64,000 bases of DNA from Calliopum simillimum (lineage: Eukaryota > Arthropoda > Insecta > Diptera > Lauxaniidae), in NCBI GenBank assembly GCA_951812925.1, contig OX638368.1:22507187-22571186 (forward strand). Direction: 5' to 3'. The notes below the pieces were generated by a model. The model made no database searches and was not told where the DNA came from. It saw nothing but the letters and a program-made list of their open reading frames with translations. Shown here in pieces: positions 1-10,927 of the stretch (within the stretch, counting starts at the first letter, position 1; the number at the start of each line of letters is the position of its first letter). The position numbers were made by a program, and so were the translations under genes.

Positions 1-2919
1 ATATCAAAATTGCTATAAAATGTTTAGTTCCACATTTTTGTCATTTCAACAATGTTTCTTAAAATCAAAAATTTAATTTTTTGTAAAAATTTAATAACAT
101 GCATTTTTGTTGCTATCTAAAATGTAATAAAAATACAAAAAAACAACAAAAATTTTAATTTTACTATTTGCTATTTTTGTCATGTTATTTTGATGTTGTT
201 TTTTTAAAAATTTTGTTGTTTGTTGTTATTATTGTAGTCGTTGTTGTTGTTGTTCTTGTTGTTGCATTTTCTATTATGCAACTACATGCATCTGCATATA
301 AATTGAAATTTTAACAAAAATGCAACTCTCGTCTCGATTGACCAAGCCGCTGTTGTTGCTGTTGCTGCCTATCGACCGAAAAACCCCAAACACCAGACAT
401 CGACCTTCCTTTTCACAAACAACATACACACACGTACATAAAACACATATCACACCCAACATAAAGGATGCATTTTTGATTTTACCCACATATATGTACG
501 TGCGAGTGTATTGTATATGAGCACTGCACATTCCGGTGCATCCCTTTGTGCCATTCATTTCATATGATGGTTATCGTCATAAAAAATTTTTGGTTTGGTT
601 TGGCCCCAGGATCAAACGTCCATGTGCATAGAAAAGCCAAAGCTGAGGCTGAGCTGCGCCTAAATTGCAAACATTTTGGTAGCTCTGTTTTCGTTTTTTT
701 TTTTTTCGTTTTAATTTTTATGTTTTGTTTGTGAGCGTTACAGTAGAAACTCAATAAGTAGCGCTTGCTGCAAATTTTATTAACATTTACTGTGCCATTG
801 TATACTTTTAGTACTAGTGCTACGCTTCCAACGGATATTTAGCTGTGAAGATTTAGATTTAACTAAAATACACTCTTAGGAAGCTCATTTATAGAATATC
901 TCAGTGTTACATTTTAGATACCACTGGGACGCTTCGTAACCTTAACGCTTACATTCTGTATAAATACGTGGCAATCGCTTTACGCTTTATTGCAGTACGT
1001 TGCTTGTCGACGAATCCTTAAGTTCCTTTTGCTTATTTCCATACTCATTCTATACCTAAGTATCAGTTATGAGCTGCACGAACCATCTCGACGTAGTTGC
1101 TTTTGTTTACTTCTCTTTTTTACGTTGCAAGTTTGTTTCTTTGTTTCTTTGTTTCTCTTTAAGGTCATGTTAATTCCCGTGATATGCTACGCTTACCCAT
1201 TTTATGTTAGACGGCGTATTCAATTCTGAGCTTTACTCAAAACACACTAGATGACGCTCATCACAGAGAAGTATTAAAATATAATTTTATCACGCTTAAT
1301 GGCAAAATATTAAAATAATTTTAACTTTTTGCAAATTTGCACTCAAATACCTTTCTAATAGTGTATAATTCAAAGTCGTGCTCCATTTCTAGCATAGTAA
1401 AAAAGGTAGGACAAATTTTTGTCTTGCGTATTAATAGATAGATTTTGCATTTACATCATAATATCTTTCAAAATTGATGTTTGTTTTGAGTTGGTAAGGC
1501 TCAATACTGTCGAATAATTTGAATTACATATCTAAATCGCCTACTTATCGAAACCTTACTGTAGCGGGCGCGGAGGGGGTTTTTCGTTAACGTTAGTTAC
1601 TTCCTCTCGTAATTTGCATTTGAACCAACAAAGGTTTCTGTTTGTTTTTGGGTTTTAATGCCGCTGCCTATGTATGTGTACTAGCTACCTTTAGTTATTG
1701 TGGGTGCAGGGTGCAGAGTGCATCAGTCGTTCCATGTATGGATTTAGATTGTGTTTTTTGGTGCGGTTGCAGCTGCTGCACTTAGTTGCATTTTCACTCT
1801 GAGTCAAATTTAGATGCAGATGCATCGCTATGTCTGTATGGAATGAAATAAATTAAAATAGCAATAGATGGCTAGATATGTTAGATACGCACACATAGAC
1901 ATAGATATTCGAATGGATGAACGCAGAAATGCATAGAATGGCAGTTGTAGTGGTGAAAAAAGCAGAGATTGATTGTGTGCAATGGGCGATACTCTAAAAT
2001 GCCATGTTCTATGAAATTATGAAATTCAGGCTGCTTTGTGTTTAAAAATTTTGTATCCTTAAAATCTTAAAAATTTTTAATAAAATTCATTCAGTTACAA
2101 TATTAAAACTCTAGCGATCTTTCAATGATAATACTTTTATAGAACAATGTTACCCAATATTTACTATTATAAATCCAGCAAAACGTTTAAAAGTGAAAAA
2201 AAGTCGAATTAACAATTTCGAAAGAGTCGATGGCTTAAGATAATCTATCTCCTTATTTTTTTCAAGCCTTTGATAATATCCCTCATGTTCTTTATAATCT
2301 ATTCTAGTATAGAACCCCCAAAAAACTCTGCCATCCTGCACAATGACTAGTAAAATACATCAAAGTTTCGCCATTATTTCCCCGAATCACTTATCTTTTG
2401 TACCAGTGATAATTTTCGCGATATCTTTCGACGGTATTGCTTCCTGCTCCCTTATTGGTTCAACTCTATTTCTTAACAACATACTTCCAATTGTGATTTC
2501 CATACGACCTCTCCGCCATCTATGTTGCATGGAGATATATTTTAATCGTTTATTTAAGTAATACCTAAGTCAACACTTGGAGATGGTACTGGGCTACAAA
2601 ATTTTCAGGAATCGTCGAAAGAAATTGCCGGTGAGAACTTCTGAGCTTGCAACTTTTTGTTAACAGCGTAACATAGCCGTACAGAAAATGAGTTATCGTT
2701 TTGAGTTTCATTACCTTCCAGACCACTAAAGGCAGCGATAAGTGGAGTCAACAGCTCTTGTGAGAACATCATCTAGTAATATTTCGATCACAAAATTGGT
2801 AACGTCAAGCAATCTTGCCGCACACCAGACACGCATTATTATCTGAGATCTTCCCGTTTCATAAGACTCTACATTTGCAGCCCTGCATCTGTCAATCGGA
2901 GCGATATTGGTGAAGTTTG
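1..2919. other. AT-rich non-coding DNA
   Basis: No open frame here looks like a gene. The stretch holds a TTG-type microsatellite at 212-264, poly-A and poly-T runs, and scattered ATGTATGTGTA-like words. Around 2.35-2.9 kb the base composition is more balanced and the minus strand has short open frames (for example 2726-2935, 69 codons), but I recognise no family and no splice or start context, so I do not call a gene. Confidence 0.6.
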
Positions 2920-3420
2920 AAAGCAATAAGATCAATAAACATAGAGAAGAAAATCAAAGTCATTAAGTAATAATGCTAGTTAAAACAATAAAGGAAATGA
3001 GAACTATAAGAAACTAAAAACAACAGAGATAATACAGACATTGAAGACAATAAAAGCAATAAAAGCAATTGAGACAATAAGGTCAATAGTGGAAACAAAA
3101 GCATTAAATATAATAATTAGAATGAAGTCTACATAGTATGAAGAAACTAAAAACAATAGAAATTATAGAGATAATGAAGACACTAAAGACAATGAAGGCA
3201 ACTGAGACAATATTGGCAGACAGTGAAGTTAAAGAGAATCAATATAATAAGAACAATAGTGACAACAAGGCCACCAAATATAGTAAATGTAATAAAATGA
3301 TTTACGGGAATCAAGACCTTTAAAACTCTTAAAGCAATAAAGATATAAGAGACAATGAAGATAAAAGGTGCAACGGACGCAACAGGAAACACAATGAAGA
3401 TGCCAAGAACAAGATTCGAA
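2920..3420. repeat. Degenerate GACAATAAAG array (copy A)
   Basis: The plus strand repeats words such as AAGACAATAAAAGCAATAA with many substitutions, giving about 500 bp of purine-rich, C-poor DNA with a basic step near 9-12 bp. Open frames on both strands here (for example 3138-3323 plus and 3183-3392 minus) are by-products of the simple composition. The same word family builds the longer array at 7740-8700, so the motif has spread or arisen twice in this window. Confidence 0.7.
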
Positions 3421-3658
3421 ATTATCTGCCAGCTACTTTTGAGGGTAAAAAGCTTAAATAAAAAGCTTTTTTCCGCTCTTCGGAAGACTGGATGTCTTTA
3501 AATTGACAAATATATATATAACTTCATTCTTGTAGACATACACTTCCACTTTCTTTTCTTTCAGTGTGTAGAATTTGACTCGCAGGGTCTGCCGTAATAA
3601 CAATATCTTCTCTTTTTATACGAGGTAAAATTGTATGATCTTATGTGTGTACGTTTAT

Positions 3659-5112
3659 CAGAGGTGTTCTAAGAATATATGGAGATCGTTAGTAACAATA
3701 CTTTGATACTTGACACCCCTCAATTTTGTGAGGTTGGAAAAAAAAATGAGTTTGCAAAAAAAATGTTGGGGGTGGGCTGAGGGTAAATGTTGGCGCATTG
3801 AGGTCAAAGATGAGAGAAAAAGAAAAAAAAATTTACATACAGCAATACAAATGTTAAGGGGTCCCCTCTAGAGGGATCGAATGCATGACCGACCCACATT
3901 ATTTTTTCCCCCTCCAACATTTTTATCCAGCATATTTACCCCCTATCCCTGGGTGCCCCTAGAAGGGTCAAATGTATGACTGGTCCCTAATATTTTTGCC
4001 TCCACAACAATTTTTCACAACGTACTTACCCTTTATCTCTGACTCTTTAGGGGACTCCCATACAAAATATCAAATCGTCAAATGGGCCCATAACCGCCCA
4101 GAAGTCACTCCTAGAGGAGTCAAATATATGACCGACCCCCATTAGCCCCGATCCAAAGTTTTGTCTCAGCATACCTACCCCCTATTTCCAATCCTTAAGG
4201 GGGATCCCAAACAAAGTTACTGTTTTTACATAAAATGCCCCCACTGCCCTAACTGGCTCACGGGTATCTCTAGAAGGGTGTATGACCGACCCCCATTATT
4301 TTTTTGCGACCTATATTTTTCTCCCACGTACTTGCCCCCTATTTTGAACCCTGAAAGGGGCTACCATACAATTTTTTTTTTTATAAATTTTCCTAGAAAT
4401 AATGGGGGTTTGTCATACATTTGACCCTTCTAGGGGTACCCATGGTCCAGTTAGGGCAGTGGGGGCAGTTTTTAAAAATAACCGTGACTTTGTGTGCGAG
4501 CCCCCCTAAGGATTGGAAATAGGGGGTAGGTAAGCTGTGAAACTTTGGAGGGGTTATAATGGGGGTCAGTCATATGTTTGACTTCTCTAGGAGAGACTCC
4601 TGGTCAATTATGGGCCTATTTGACGATTTCTATTCCATATTTTTTATGTCTATGACATCAATTTGGTATAGGGCCCCCTTAAGAGCTAGAGATAGAGGGT
4701 AAGTATGGTGCGAAAAAATGTTGAGGAGGAAAAAATATTAAGGGCCGGCCATACATTTGACCCTTCTAGGGGCACCCTGGGAGTGGTGGGGGTCGATTTC
4801 CTAAAAATCTCAATTTTGTATGGAAGCATCCTTAGGGGTTATTGGTAAGAGGTAGGTATGTTTGGTAAAAATGTTGGGGGAGAAAAAATAATGTGGGTCG
4901 GTCATACAATTGAACCCTCTAGAGGTGGCCCCTCTTGTAAGACTGTAAGTAAATTGTTTCTCCTTTTCTCTCATCTTTGACCTCGATGCGCTAACCCTTA
5001 CCCTCACCCCACCCCCAAAATTTTTTTTGCAAGCTCATTTTTTTTCCAACCTCACAAAATTGAGGGGTGTCAAGTATCAAAATCCAAAATTCGTGCACTT
5101 AAACACCCCTTA
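3659..5112. mobile_element. hAT-like long foldback element, copy 1
   Basis: A 1.45 kb element whose two halves are inverted copies almost to the centre near 4370. The left end begins CAGAGGTGTTCTAAG and the right end finishes CTTAAACACCCCTTA; both continue into a shared inner sequence ending CTCACAAAATTGAGG. Each arm is itself made of repeated modules with the core TATGACCGACCCCCATTA followed by a pyrimidine-rich part and CCCCCTAT, seen at about 3870, 3965, 4115 and 4275 and again in reverse. Known for hAT elements: TIRs starting YARNG and 8 bp target duplications. The sister copy at 53405 has an exact 8 bp duplication; here the flanks (CGTTTATC, TATTTATC) match at only 6 of 8 and are slightly out of register. 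No coding capacity is seen. Relative to this copy the sister lies in the opposite orientation. Confidence 0.85.
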
Positions 5113-5810
5113 TATTTATCTGTGGCGAAACTTTTTCGCGAACATGAAGAATGAGCTAGGCCTTGCCGTTGTAGATACTCATGAGGAGGCGTGGTGTTTC
5201 GTTGAAATTTGGTATTTGCTTATCAATGCCTAATAGCTGAACAAAAAATAAGCGTTTTCGATTAAGGGTCACGCCCACTTTTAAACCAATGAAAATATTG
5301 ATGTTAGTCGAAAACGACTACAATAATTTTGATGAAAAATAACGAGATGTTATTCCAGACAACAAGGATTAATATGTCATAATTCACTATATTTGAAAAA
5401 TTCGCTGAAGGGCGTGGCACCGCCCACAAAAATATTATTCGCAATAAAAAGAAAACTACTAAAGCAATCTTTATGAAATTAACTGTAGGTAGTTTACTTG
5501 CTATAAGGCACTAGTTAGTTAACTTGCTATTAGGCGAAATATCGCCAGTGGGCGTGGAACCTCCCATACAAGTCTAACACTTTAAATGTTATTTCTCGAA
5601 AACGGGGCAACATATTTTGATGAAATATGGTTGGTGGGCACTGCGTATCAATGATTTGTAATAAACGAAAATTGGACGGCATCGAAGAAGTGTCACGGCC
5701 ACTTTTTTAACCATTGAGAATTATTGGTGAAAGGCGTGGCACCGCCTACAAAATTTTGAAAACGCTCTAAAAAGAAAAGTGATAAAGCTTTTTCGATTTT
5801 ATTTATGATT
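5113..5810 (+). repeat. GGCGTGGCACCGCCCAC interspersed repeat
   Basis: The segment contains GGCGTGGCACCGCCCAC-like blocks at about 5409 and 5727, GGGCGTGGAACCTCCCA near 5550, and phrases such as TTTTGATGAAATATGG. An inverted, clearly homologous copy runs from about 63440 to the end of the window: both share the block AAAAGAAAACTACTAAAGCA followed by CTTGCTAT/CTTCCTAT-TAGGC. Repeats of this style are common in flies; I cannot assign a family. It abuts the foldback at 5112 directly. Confidence 0.7.
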
Positions 5811-7120
5811 TTCTACACTATTTGAAACATTTGTCAATGATTTTTGCATTTCGAAATACTTTTTTTCTTTTTTTTTTATTCGATTCCCTTATTTGAAAGT
5901 TCGTAGGAGGAAAGATACGGATTGCACCACATAAGATATATGTTAGTAAAAAATATTGAATCGAAATGATCAGATTATATTATAAAACGAGCATGGATCG
6001 GTCTCCGGTTACTATTATATTAAACTACGGAATAGTAAGGACTTATTAAAATGGAAAACAGAACTCAAGAATGCAGAACTGTTAAAGAGCCTATAAAGAA
6101 AATATTAATGGGGGAATACTTAATCAACAATTTAAAGTTTACCTTAAAAAATACTGAATTTTCAAGCACTAAAGAAAAAATTAAATTTATATCAATGAAA
6201 AATCAAAACTTTATAATAAATTAATGAACTTAAAAAAATTCAGTTTTATAAAAAAAAATGAACAAAATTAAACTTAACTGCAAAGCCCCGAACAAAAAGA
6301 GAACAAAATCCAACCAACGGCGAATGCGTCACAATACCAATCTACTTTTATGACAGAGTGGGGGGAAAAAAGTTCCATACCCTAAGGGGCGGTAAAAATG
6401 TAACAGCAAAAAATGCTAAGCAAAACAAGAAACTAAAAATAAAAAGCACAACATAACGTTGCAAAAAAATGTCATGAAAAGCAAAAAAAAAAAAAGGATA
6501 AAGGACGAAGTAAAAGAAGAAACAACTGCACTTGCTAAAATTGCACAACCTAAAACGCAGCTGATGCAAATAAAAAAAAAGAAAAATGTAGAGATTTCAT
6601 TTCATCATCATGGACAGAGTACAACACACAACACAAAGCCCAGAAGAAGGTACTTGCACACGCCAAACCCAGAAGGTCTTACTACTCTACCAATTGCAAA
6701 GTGACGTAGAGCAACACAAATGCTACCTCCCTCCCTTGCAAAGCCTAAAAAGAAAAGTGAAAAACATGACACACACACACACAAAAATACACACACATAT
6801 CCGTTATAGTCGCAGGAATATGTGAAAAAGGAAAACTGTCCAAACTGCATCCAAACAAATTTGCATCGTACGAAAGAACGAATGTGCGACAAAAAAAGAT
6901 TTGATATGAAAACGCATCCACGGCAGTGACTACTAGGACACAACATTGTTAGTCTCTAGGAACGCTGCCTCTGCTGCACACAATAACGGTATGATGATGA
7001 TGATGATGTTTATGATGATGATGAAGATGGCGGTGGTGATGGTGTTGGTATTGCTAAAGATGTTGCGGCAATGTGCTTTGTTGCGATGATAATAAATGAA
7101 ATACTCAGCAGTGATACCAA
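5811..7120. other. AT-rich non-coding DNA with microsatellites
   Basis: No gene is visible. Microsatellites include an A13 run near 6486, a CA tract at 6769-6800 and a GAT/ATG tract at 6990-7045 that decays into GGTGGTGATGGTG. The minus-strand frame at 6608-6946 (112 codons, Cys/Phe rich) follows from the CA tract and homopolymers and has no recognisable domain. Confidence 0.6.
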
Positions 7121-7129
7121 ATTTATTCG

Positions 7130-7640
7130 TCACTTTTCACACGCATTTCTAAGCACTTATCACTCATTAACATTCCATCATTTAACATTTTTCCCGTCTA
7201 TTTGTGATATATCACTATGAATTTATGTCTTCTCACATTTTGTTAATAAGTTATCATTCAGTTCTATCCTGTCACTTAGCATTTATAATTTTTTTAATCA
7301 CTTAACATTCAGCTAAGTGTAATCCTGTCACTTACCATTTATCATTTGGTTTTTAGAAATCAAAACTTTTTCTTGCAGCAACTCATAACCTTTCATTGCT
7401 AACCCCTTACGATTTATCACTTCAAATTTATGTCTTTCTTCATACTTATCACGCATCTCTTTTCACTTATCACTAATGTACTTACTTAAACGTTCTCTTT
7501 TATGTACTGATATATCCGCTCAGCGTTTATCACTTGAATTTTTAGCAATCAAAATTATTTTCACCAATGACATTATTCAAAAATTGTTACTTATCACGTG
7601 ACTTATCAAAATTAACTTATCATTTATATTCACTGACAAA
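7130..7640. repeat. TTATCACTT-rich degenerate tract
   Basis: The word CACTTATCAtt and near variants (CACTTACCATTTATC, ACTTATCACTC, TTATCACGTGACTTATC) recur at least a dozen times in 500 bp on the plus strand with irregular spacing. It is a pyrimidine-biased low-complexity tract with no coding potential. The TTATCA core resembles a GATA-factor site on the other strand (TGATAA), but the density is better explained by repeat decay. Confidence 0.6.
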
Positions 7641-7739
7641 TAAAGAAAGCATTGCATTGAAACTAAACTCTTCTGAAAACTGACAGCGGAACAAAAAATG
7701 TTCGATTCGGAAGGTTGCTAGAAGGAACAATAAAGAACA

Positions 7740-8700
7740 TATGTGTATTTAAGGCAATGAAGACATTAAAGACAATAATAACAGTGAAGACAATAGTGAT
7801 AGCAAAGTTAATATAGATATACATCAAATAATTATAATCAACTTATACTAAACGGCAACAAAAACAGACAAATGTAAAAATTATAATAAAGACCAAATTC
7901 TGAAAACTATAAATACAATACAGATAATAAGTAAAATGAAGACAGTAAAGACAATGTGGATGATAAGGACACTAAGGACAACTAAGACAGTGATGACAGC
8001 ATTTGTTATATGGCAGCAAAGCTAATATGATCTAATTAATAAAGCAAAATTGATAACTAATGACAATGAAAGAAAACTTGAATGACATTAGAGATAATAA
8101 GTAAAATGAAGACAGTAAAGACAGTGTGAATGACAAGGACAGTAATGACAACAAAGACAGTAATGACAGCATATGTTATATGGCAGCAAAGCTAATATAG
8201 ATAATCTTATTAATAAAGCAAAATTACTAACTAATGACAATGAAAGAAAACTATAAAGACAATAGAGATAATAAGTGATACGAAGACAGTACAGACAATG
8301 TGTATGATAAGGACAGTAAAGTTTATAAGCAAGTATGTAAAGTCAATGAAGACAATAGAATCGCCATATACCATGAAAGTGAAACAAAAAAAAATCAAGA
8401 TATAAAGCACAGTTATGACAACAAAGACAATAATGATAGCAAAAGTAATAAAGACAATTAAGGCAATTTTGACAGTAAAGACAGTAGAGACATTGAAATT
8501 AATAAAGAAAGTAAAAATAATGAAGATAGCAGTGATAATAAAGCTAACGAAGACACTTAAGACGACAAGAAACTTAAAAAAACAGTAAAGACAATAAAGT
8601 ATGTAAAAATAATTAAAACAGTACCTAAAAGTAATAAAGACAATTGAGCCAATGAACACAATAATGCAAACAAAAGCTACAGCGACAATTAAGACAATAA
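7740..8700. repeat. GACAATAAAG array (copy B) with ~172 bp higher-order unit
   Basis: The same degenerate words as at 2.9-3.4 kb fill nearly 1 kb. Above the short period there is a longer one: the block GATAATAAGTAAAATGAAGA occurs at 7923 and 8093, and a close variant (GATAATAAGTGATACGAAGA) at 8267, steps of 170 and 174 bp. The intervening block CAGCATTTGTTATATGGCAG (about 7998) and its match near 8168 confirm the higher-order copy. The array stops where the element at 8701 begins. The 142-codon minus frame (8231-8659) is rich in Ile/Val/Phe only because it reads the complement of the array. Confidence 0.75.
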
Positions 8701-9168
8701 AGGGTGGGTAAAAATTAGTAGATTACCGAAAAATCTAAAATTCCTGGGATTATTCGGATAAATTTTTTCTGTCGTTATTTTTCGAAACGGAGTTTTTTTT
8801 AAACTGAACCAATAGCGCTATTTCGTAGACGCCCAAAGACTAAAAATTTTCCGTGGTAACGATCAAGTTGTTTTTTTCGTATTCAGCAAAACCCTTATGT
8901 ATCGAGTTTCATGCAAATCTGGCGATTATGGCTGGGGTGTACCCGACTTGTGCTGCTGTGTGCCGCATTGAAAATCAAAATTTTGCCAGAATTCGTGAAC
9001 AAGAGTGCTTATTCCGAAGACGATTACTGTCTTCATCCTACTTATTATATTTTCTTCCGCCGTATTGAATTCGCCATTAGGAATATTGAAATTGTGCTTT
9101 CCGAAAAATGGCACAGGAAAAAGTTGTTTAGCATATTCCCAGGAATCTTACATTTTTCGGCGTTCTAG
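8701..9168. mobile_element. Non-autonomous TIR element (ACAGGGTGGTTGG-type family)
   Basis: The left end (AGGGTGGGTAAAAATTAGTA, then ACCGAAAAATCTAAAATTCC) and the right end (TTCCCAGGAATCTTACATTT, then TTCGGCGTTCTAG) are diverged inverted copies. The same terminal sequence is seen at 12343-12392 and at both ends of 23982-24646. Inside, 8933-9030 carries about 95 bp matching the complement of the Tc1-like remnant at 10066-10165. Members elsewhere end in CTG next to TA, which fits a Tc1/mariner-type MITE; that assignment is inference. Confidence 0.6.
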
Positions 9169-9456
9169 AAGTTTCATCATAACAGTTACTATGCAAAAGA
9201 CCGTGAAATGCTAAATGCATACAAAGCACTGTGCGTTCATGAATCGTCTCCACAAACTTCTCTCCAATAACACAGAGGATATCCTGTGTGCAGACTTGCG
9301 CCACAGTGTAGATACCTCTCTGTGCCAAGTTTTTCTTATGCATTTGTGTGTGTTATTTACAATATCGTAGGAGATATTTCGTAACTGCCTGGACATATTT
9401 TTTACCTTCCGTTCTTCGGCGCTCAGTTGACTTTCAATGTATTCGAGAAATGACAA
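9128..9456 (-). other. Unrecognised possible coding fragment
   Basis: Two overlapping minus-strand frames have a more protein-like residue mix than the rest of the window. One begins MSFLEYIESQLSAEERKVKN (ATG at 9454-9456) and stays open for 81 codons; a second frame from 9343 reads GIYTVAQVCTQDILCVIG and then FVETIHERTVLCMH. A single frameshift near 9340 would link them. I recognise no family. It may be a decayed or captured gene fragment between two mobile elements, or chance. Confidence 0.2.
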
Positions 9457-9633
9457 AGTTTTTGATTTTTAAATTTTTTATGTTTTTGCATTATTTTTAT
9501 CAGTCCTTGTTTTGTTTTTTGTAAACTTCTTGTTTTTCTTAAATTTCCCTTATTTTTTTATTGTTGCTCTTAGTTGCATGCATTTGCATTTTTTTCAAGG
9601 ATTGAATGCGCGTTTCTCCAAATGTTGTACATA

Positions 9634-10165
9634 CAGTGGCGAACATAAATGGATCCTTTTCGCTTCATTTATATTTAAGAAAATGCAACCAACATTTTTC
9701 TGTTTCATTCTTTATTTATTTAGTTGATAAAAGACATATACAAAAGTTGAATAAAAAATAAAGCGAAAAAATTCGCGTCCAAAAACTTAACAAAACTCTA
9801 TTCATACAATTTTGCACGCCTGAGGAATATATACATATTTTAGACGCAGTTTTAATACTTGATCTGCAACATTTTGTTTTTTGGTACAAGCTTAAAACGC
9901 TACGGCATACTCTCCACCAATTTCTCAATAGTACGGCTTGGTATGTTCGCCCATTCAGCCTGAACTCTTAGTTAAAGCTCTTCCATGTTTTAAGGCGCTC
10001 TGTCGTACACTCCCAACGATTTTGGTTGTGTGTTTGGGAAGACAGTCATGTTGGAAAAATACTTCGTCCTCGGAATAAACGCTCTTGTTCACGAATTCTA
10101 GCAAGATTTTGATTTTCAATGCGGCACACAGCAGCGCAAGTCGGGTACACCCCAACACACTTTTT
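9634..10165 (-). pseudogene. Tc1-like transposase remnant with one TIR
   Basis: Read on the minus strand, 10144 to 9957 encodes AALKIKILLEFVNKSVYSED, then FFQHDCLPKHTTKIV, which matches the block around the second catalytic Asp of Tc1-like transposases (usual form QQDNDPKHTS). Further on, EWANIPSRTIEKLVESMP, a stop, then RFKLVPKNKMLQIKY corresponds to the C-terminal end of such proteins. The intervening block with the third acidic residue (usually SPDLNPIE) is missing, and there are several stops, so the copy is dead and internally deleted. The 3' end is marked by a TIR-like CAGTGGCGAACATAAATGG starting at 9634 after TA. The opposite TIR was not found; decayed N-terminal sequence may persist at 10430-10720. 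Confidence 0.7.
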
Positions 10166-10470
10166 TTTTGTCGAGAAATTCCACAAAAGCGGGGCCAACT
10201 CCACGCTTCCATATAAAAAGTATCCCCCATAGAATCTTTATCCTTGGACCGACTTTGATTTCCAATACGGCACAAGTCGAGTATACCTCGGCACAACTTT
10301 TTTTTCGGAAAATTTCGGATCTAACTTCGCACAAAAAAAGGACCTCCCCATAAAAAGTGAATGTTCGGACCGATTTTTTTTTTCCAATTCGGCACAACGC
10401 AGCACTAGTGGAGCATACCAACTTTTTTTTCGGGAAATTCTACAAATGCGTGGTAACTTCACGCAAATGC
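10105..10470. repeat. Three-unit tandem repeat (~121-146 bp) next to the Tc1 remnant
   Basis: Units start near 10105, 10251 and 10372. Each has GA(t/c)TTTGATTTTCCAAT then CGGCACAA, a stretch with GTACAC/GTATACC/GCATACC, a T8-9 run, TCGG/GAAATT and a block ending in CCATA(A/T)AAAAG. The first unit overlaps the Tc1-like transposase remnant, so the tandem array seems to have grown from or into the edge of that element. The long overlapping minus frames here (10116-10421, 10238-10462) are read through this repeat. Confidence 0.65.
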
Positions 10471-10927
10471 CTTTTTGCTGTTATGTAGTCATTGCGTTTT
10501 ATTAATCTCTTCATAACTCGTGCAACACCGTCCGTCAGTAGGAATACTTCGACAACCTAGAGCGTTCAAAATAAGCCTTTTTTGGGCATATTGGACAGTA
10601 CTACGTACTGTGGCAAGTTTTTAATGTTTTGACATTTTCGCAGGGAGACCGTTCTTTTTCTGTCAGCATTACTACTCTTTGCACAATTAGATTTAGTTGT
10701 TTCACTCGGATAGTCGTTACTTGCACTTTCTAGATTTTCTTGGTCTCAATGGAATTAAATTTCCTTGAGTTTGGTAGTTTTCTTAGTTCTCGACGATACT
10801 GAAGAACCAGCTTTTTTGTTTTTGTTTTTTGCTCCAGTTGCGAATAAAATATTATGATTAGTTGGACTACCCAAAATAATAGTCCTACTTGAGTCGGGTT
10901 TGTAAACTCAATAAAGCAGCAAGTCAT
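10471..10927. other. Non-coding stretch, possible Tc1 N-terminal decay
   Basis: On the minus strand, short broken frames (for example CENVKTLKTCHSTYYCPICP) lie where the N-terminal DNA-binding part of the adjacent Tc1-like remnant would be expected. Stops and shifts are too frequent for a firm assignment. Nothing else is visible. Confidence 0.3.

Noticed and set aside
2340..2935. Short frames with balanced composition around 2.35-2.9 kb
   Set aside because: Minus frame 2726-2935 and broken frames at 2343-2561 show no family and no exon signals I can support.
7130..7640. Cluster of TGATAA (GATA-factor) sites on the minus strand
   Set aside because: The sites are by-products of a degenerate TTATCACTT repeat; no other regulatory signal supports an enhancer.
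8231..8659. 142-codon minus-strand frame resembling a membrane protein
   Set aside because: It is the complement of the GACAATAAAG array; the hydrophobic residues come from the repeat.
10116..10462. Overlapping 74-113 codon minus frames as a novel gene
   Set aside because: They are read through the three-unit tandem repeat and the Tc1-like remnant.
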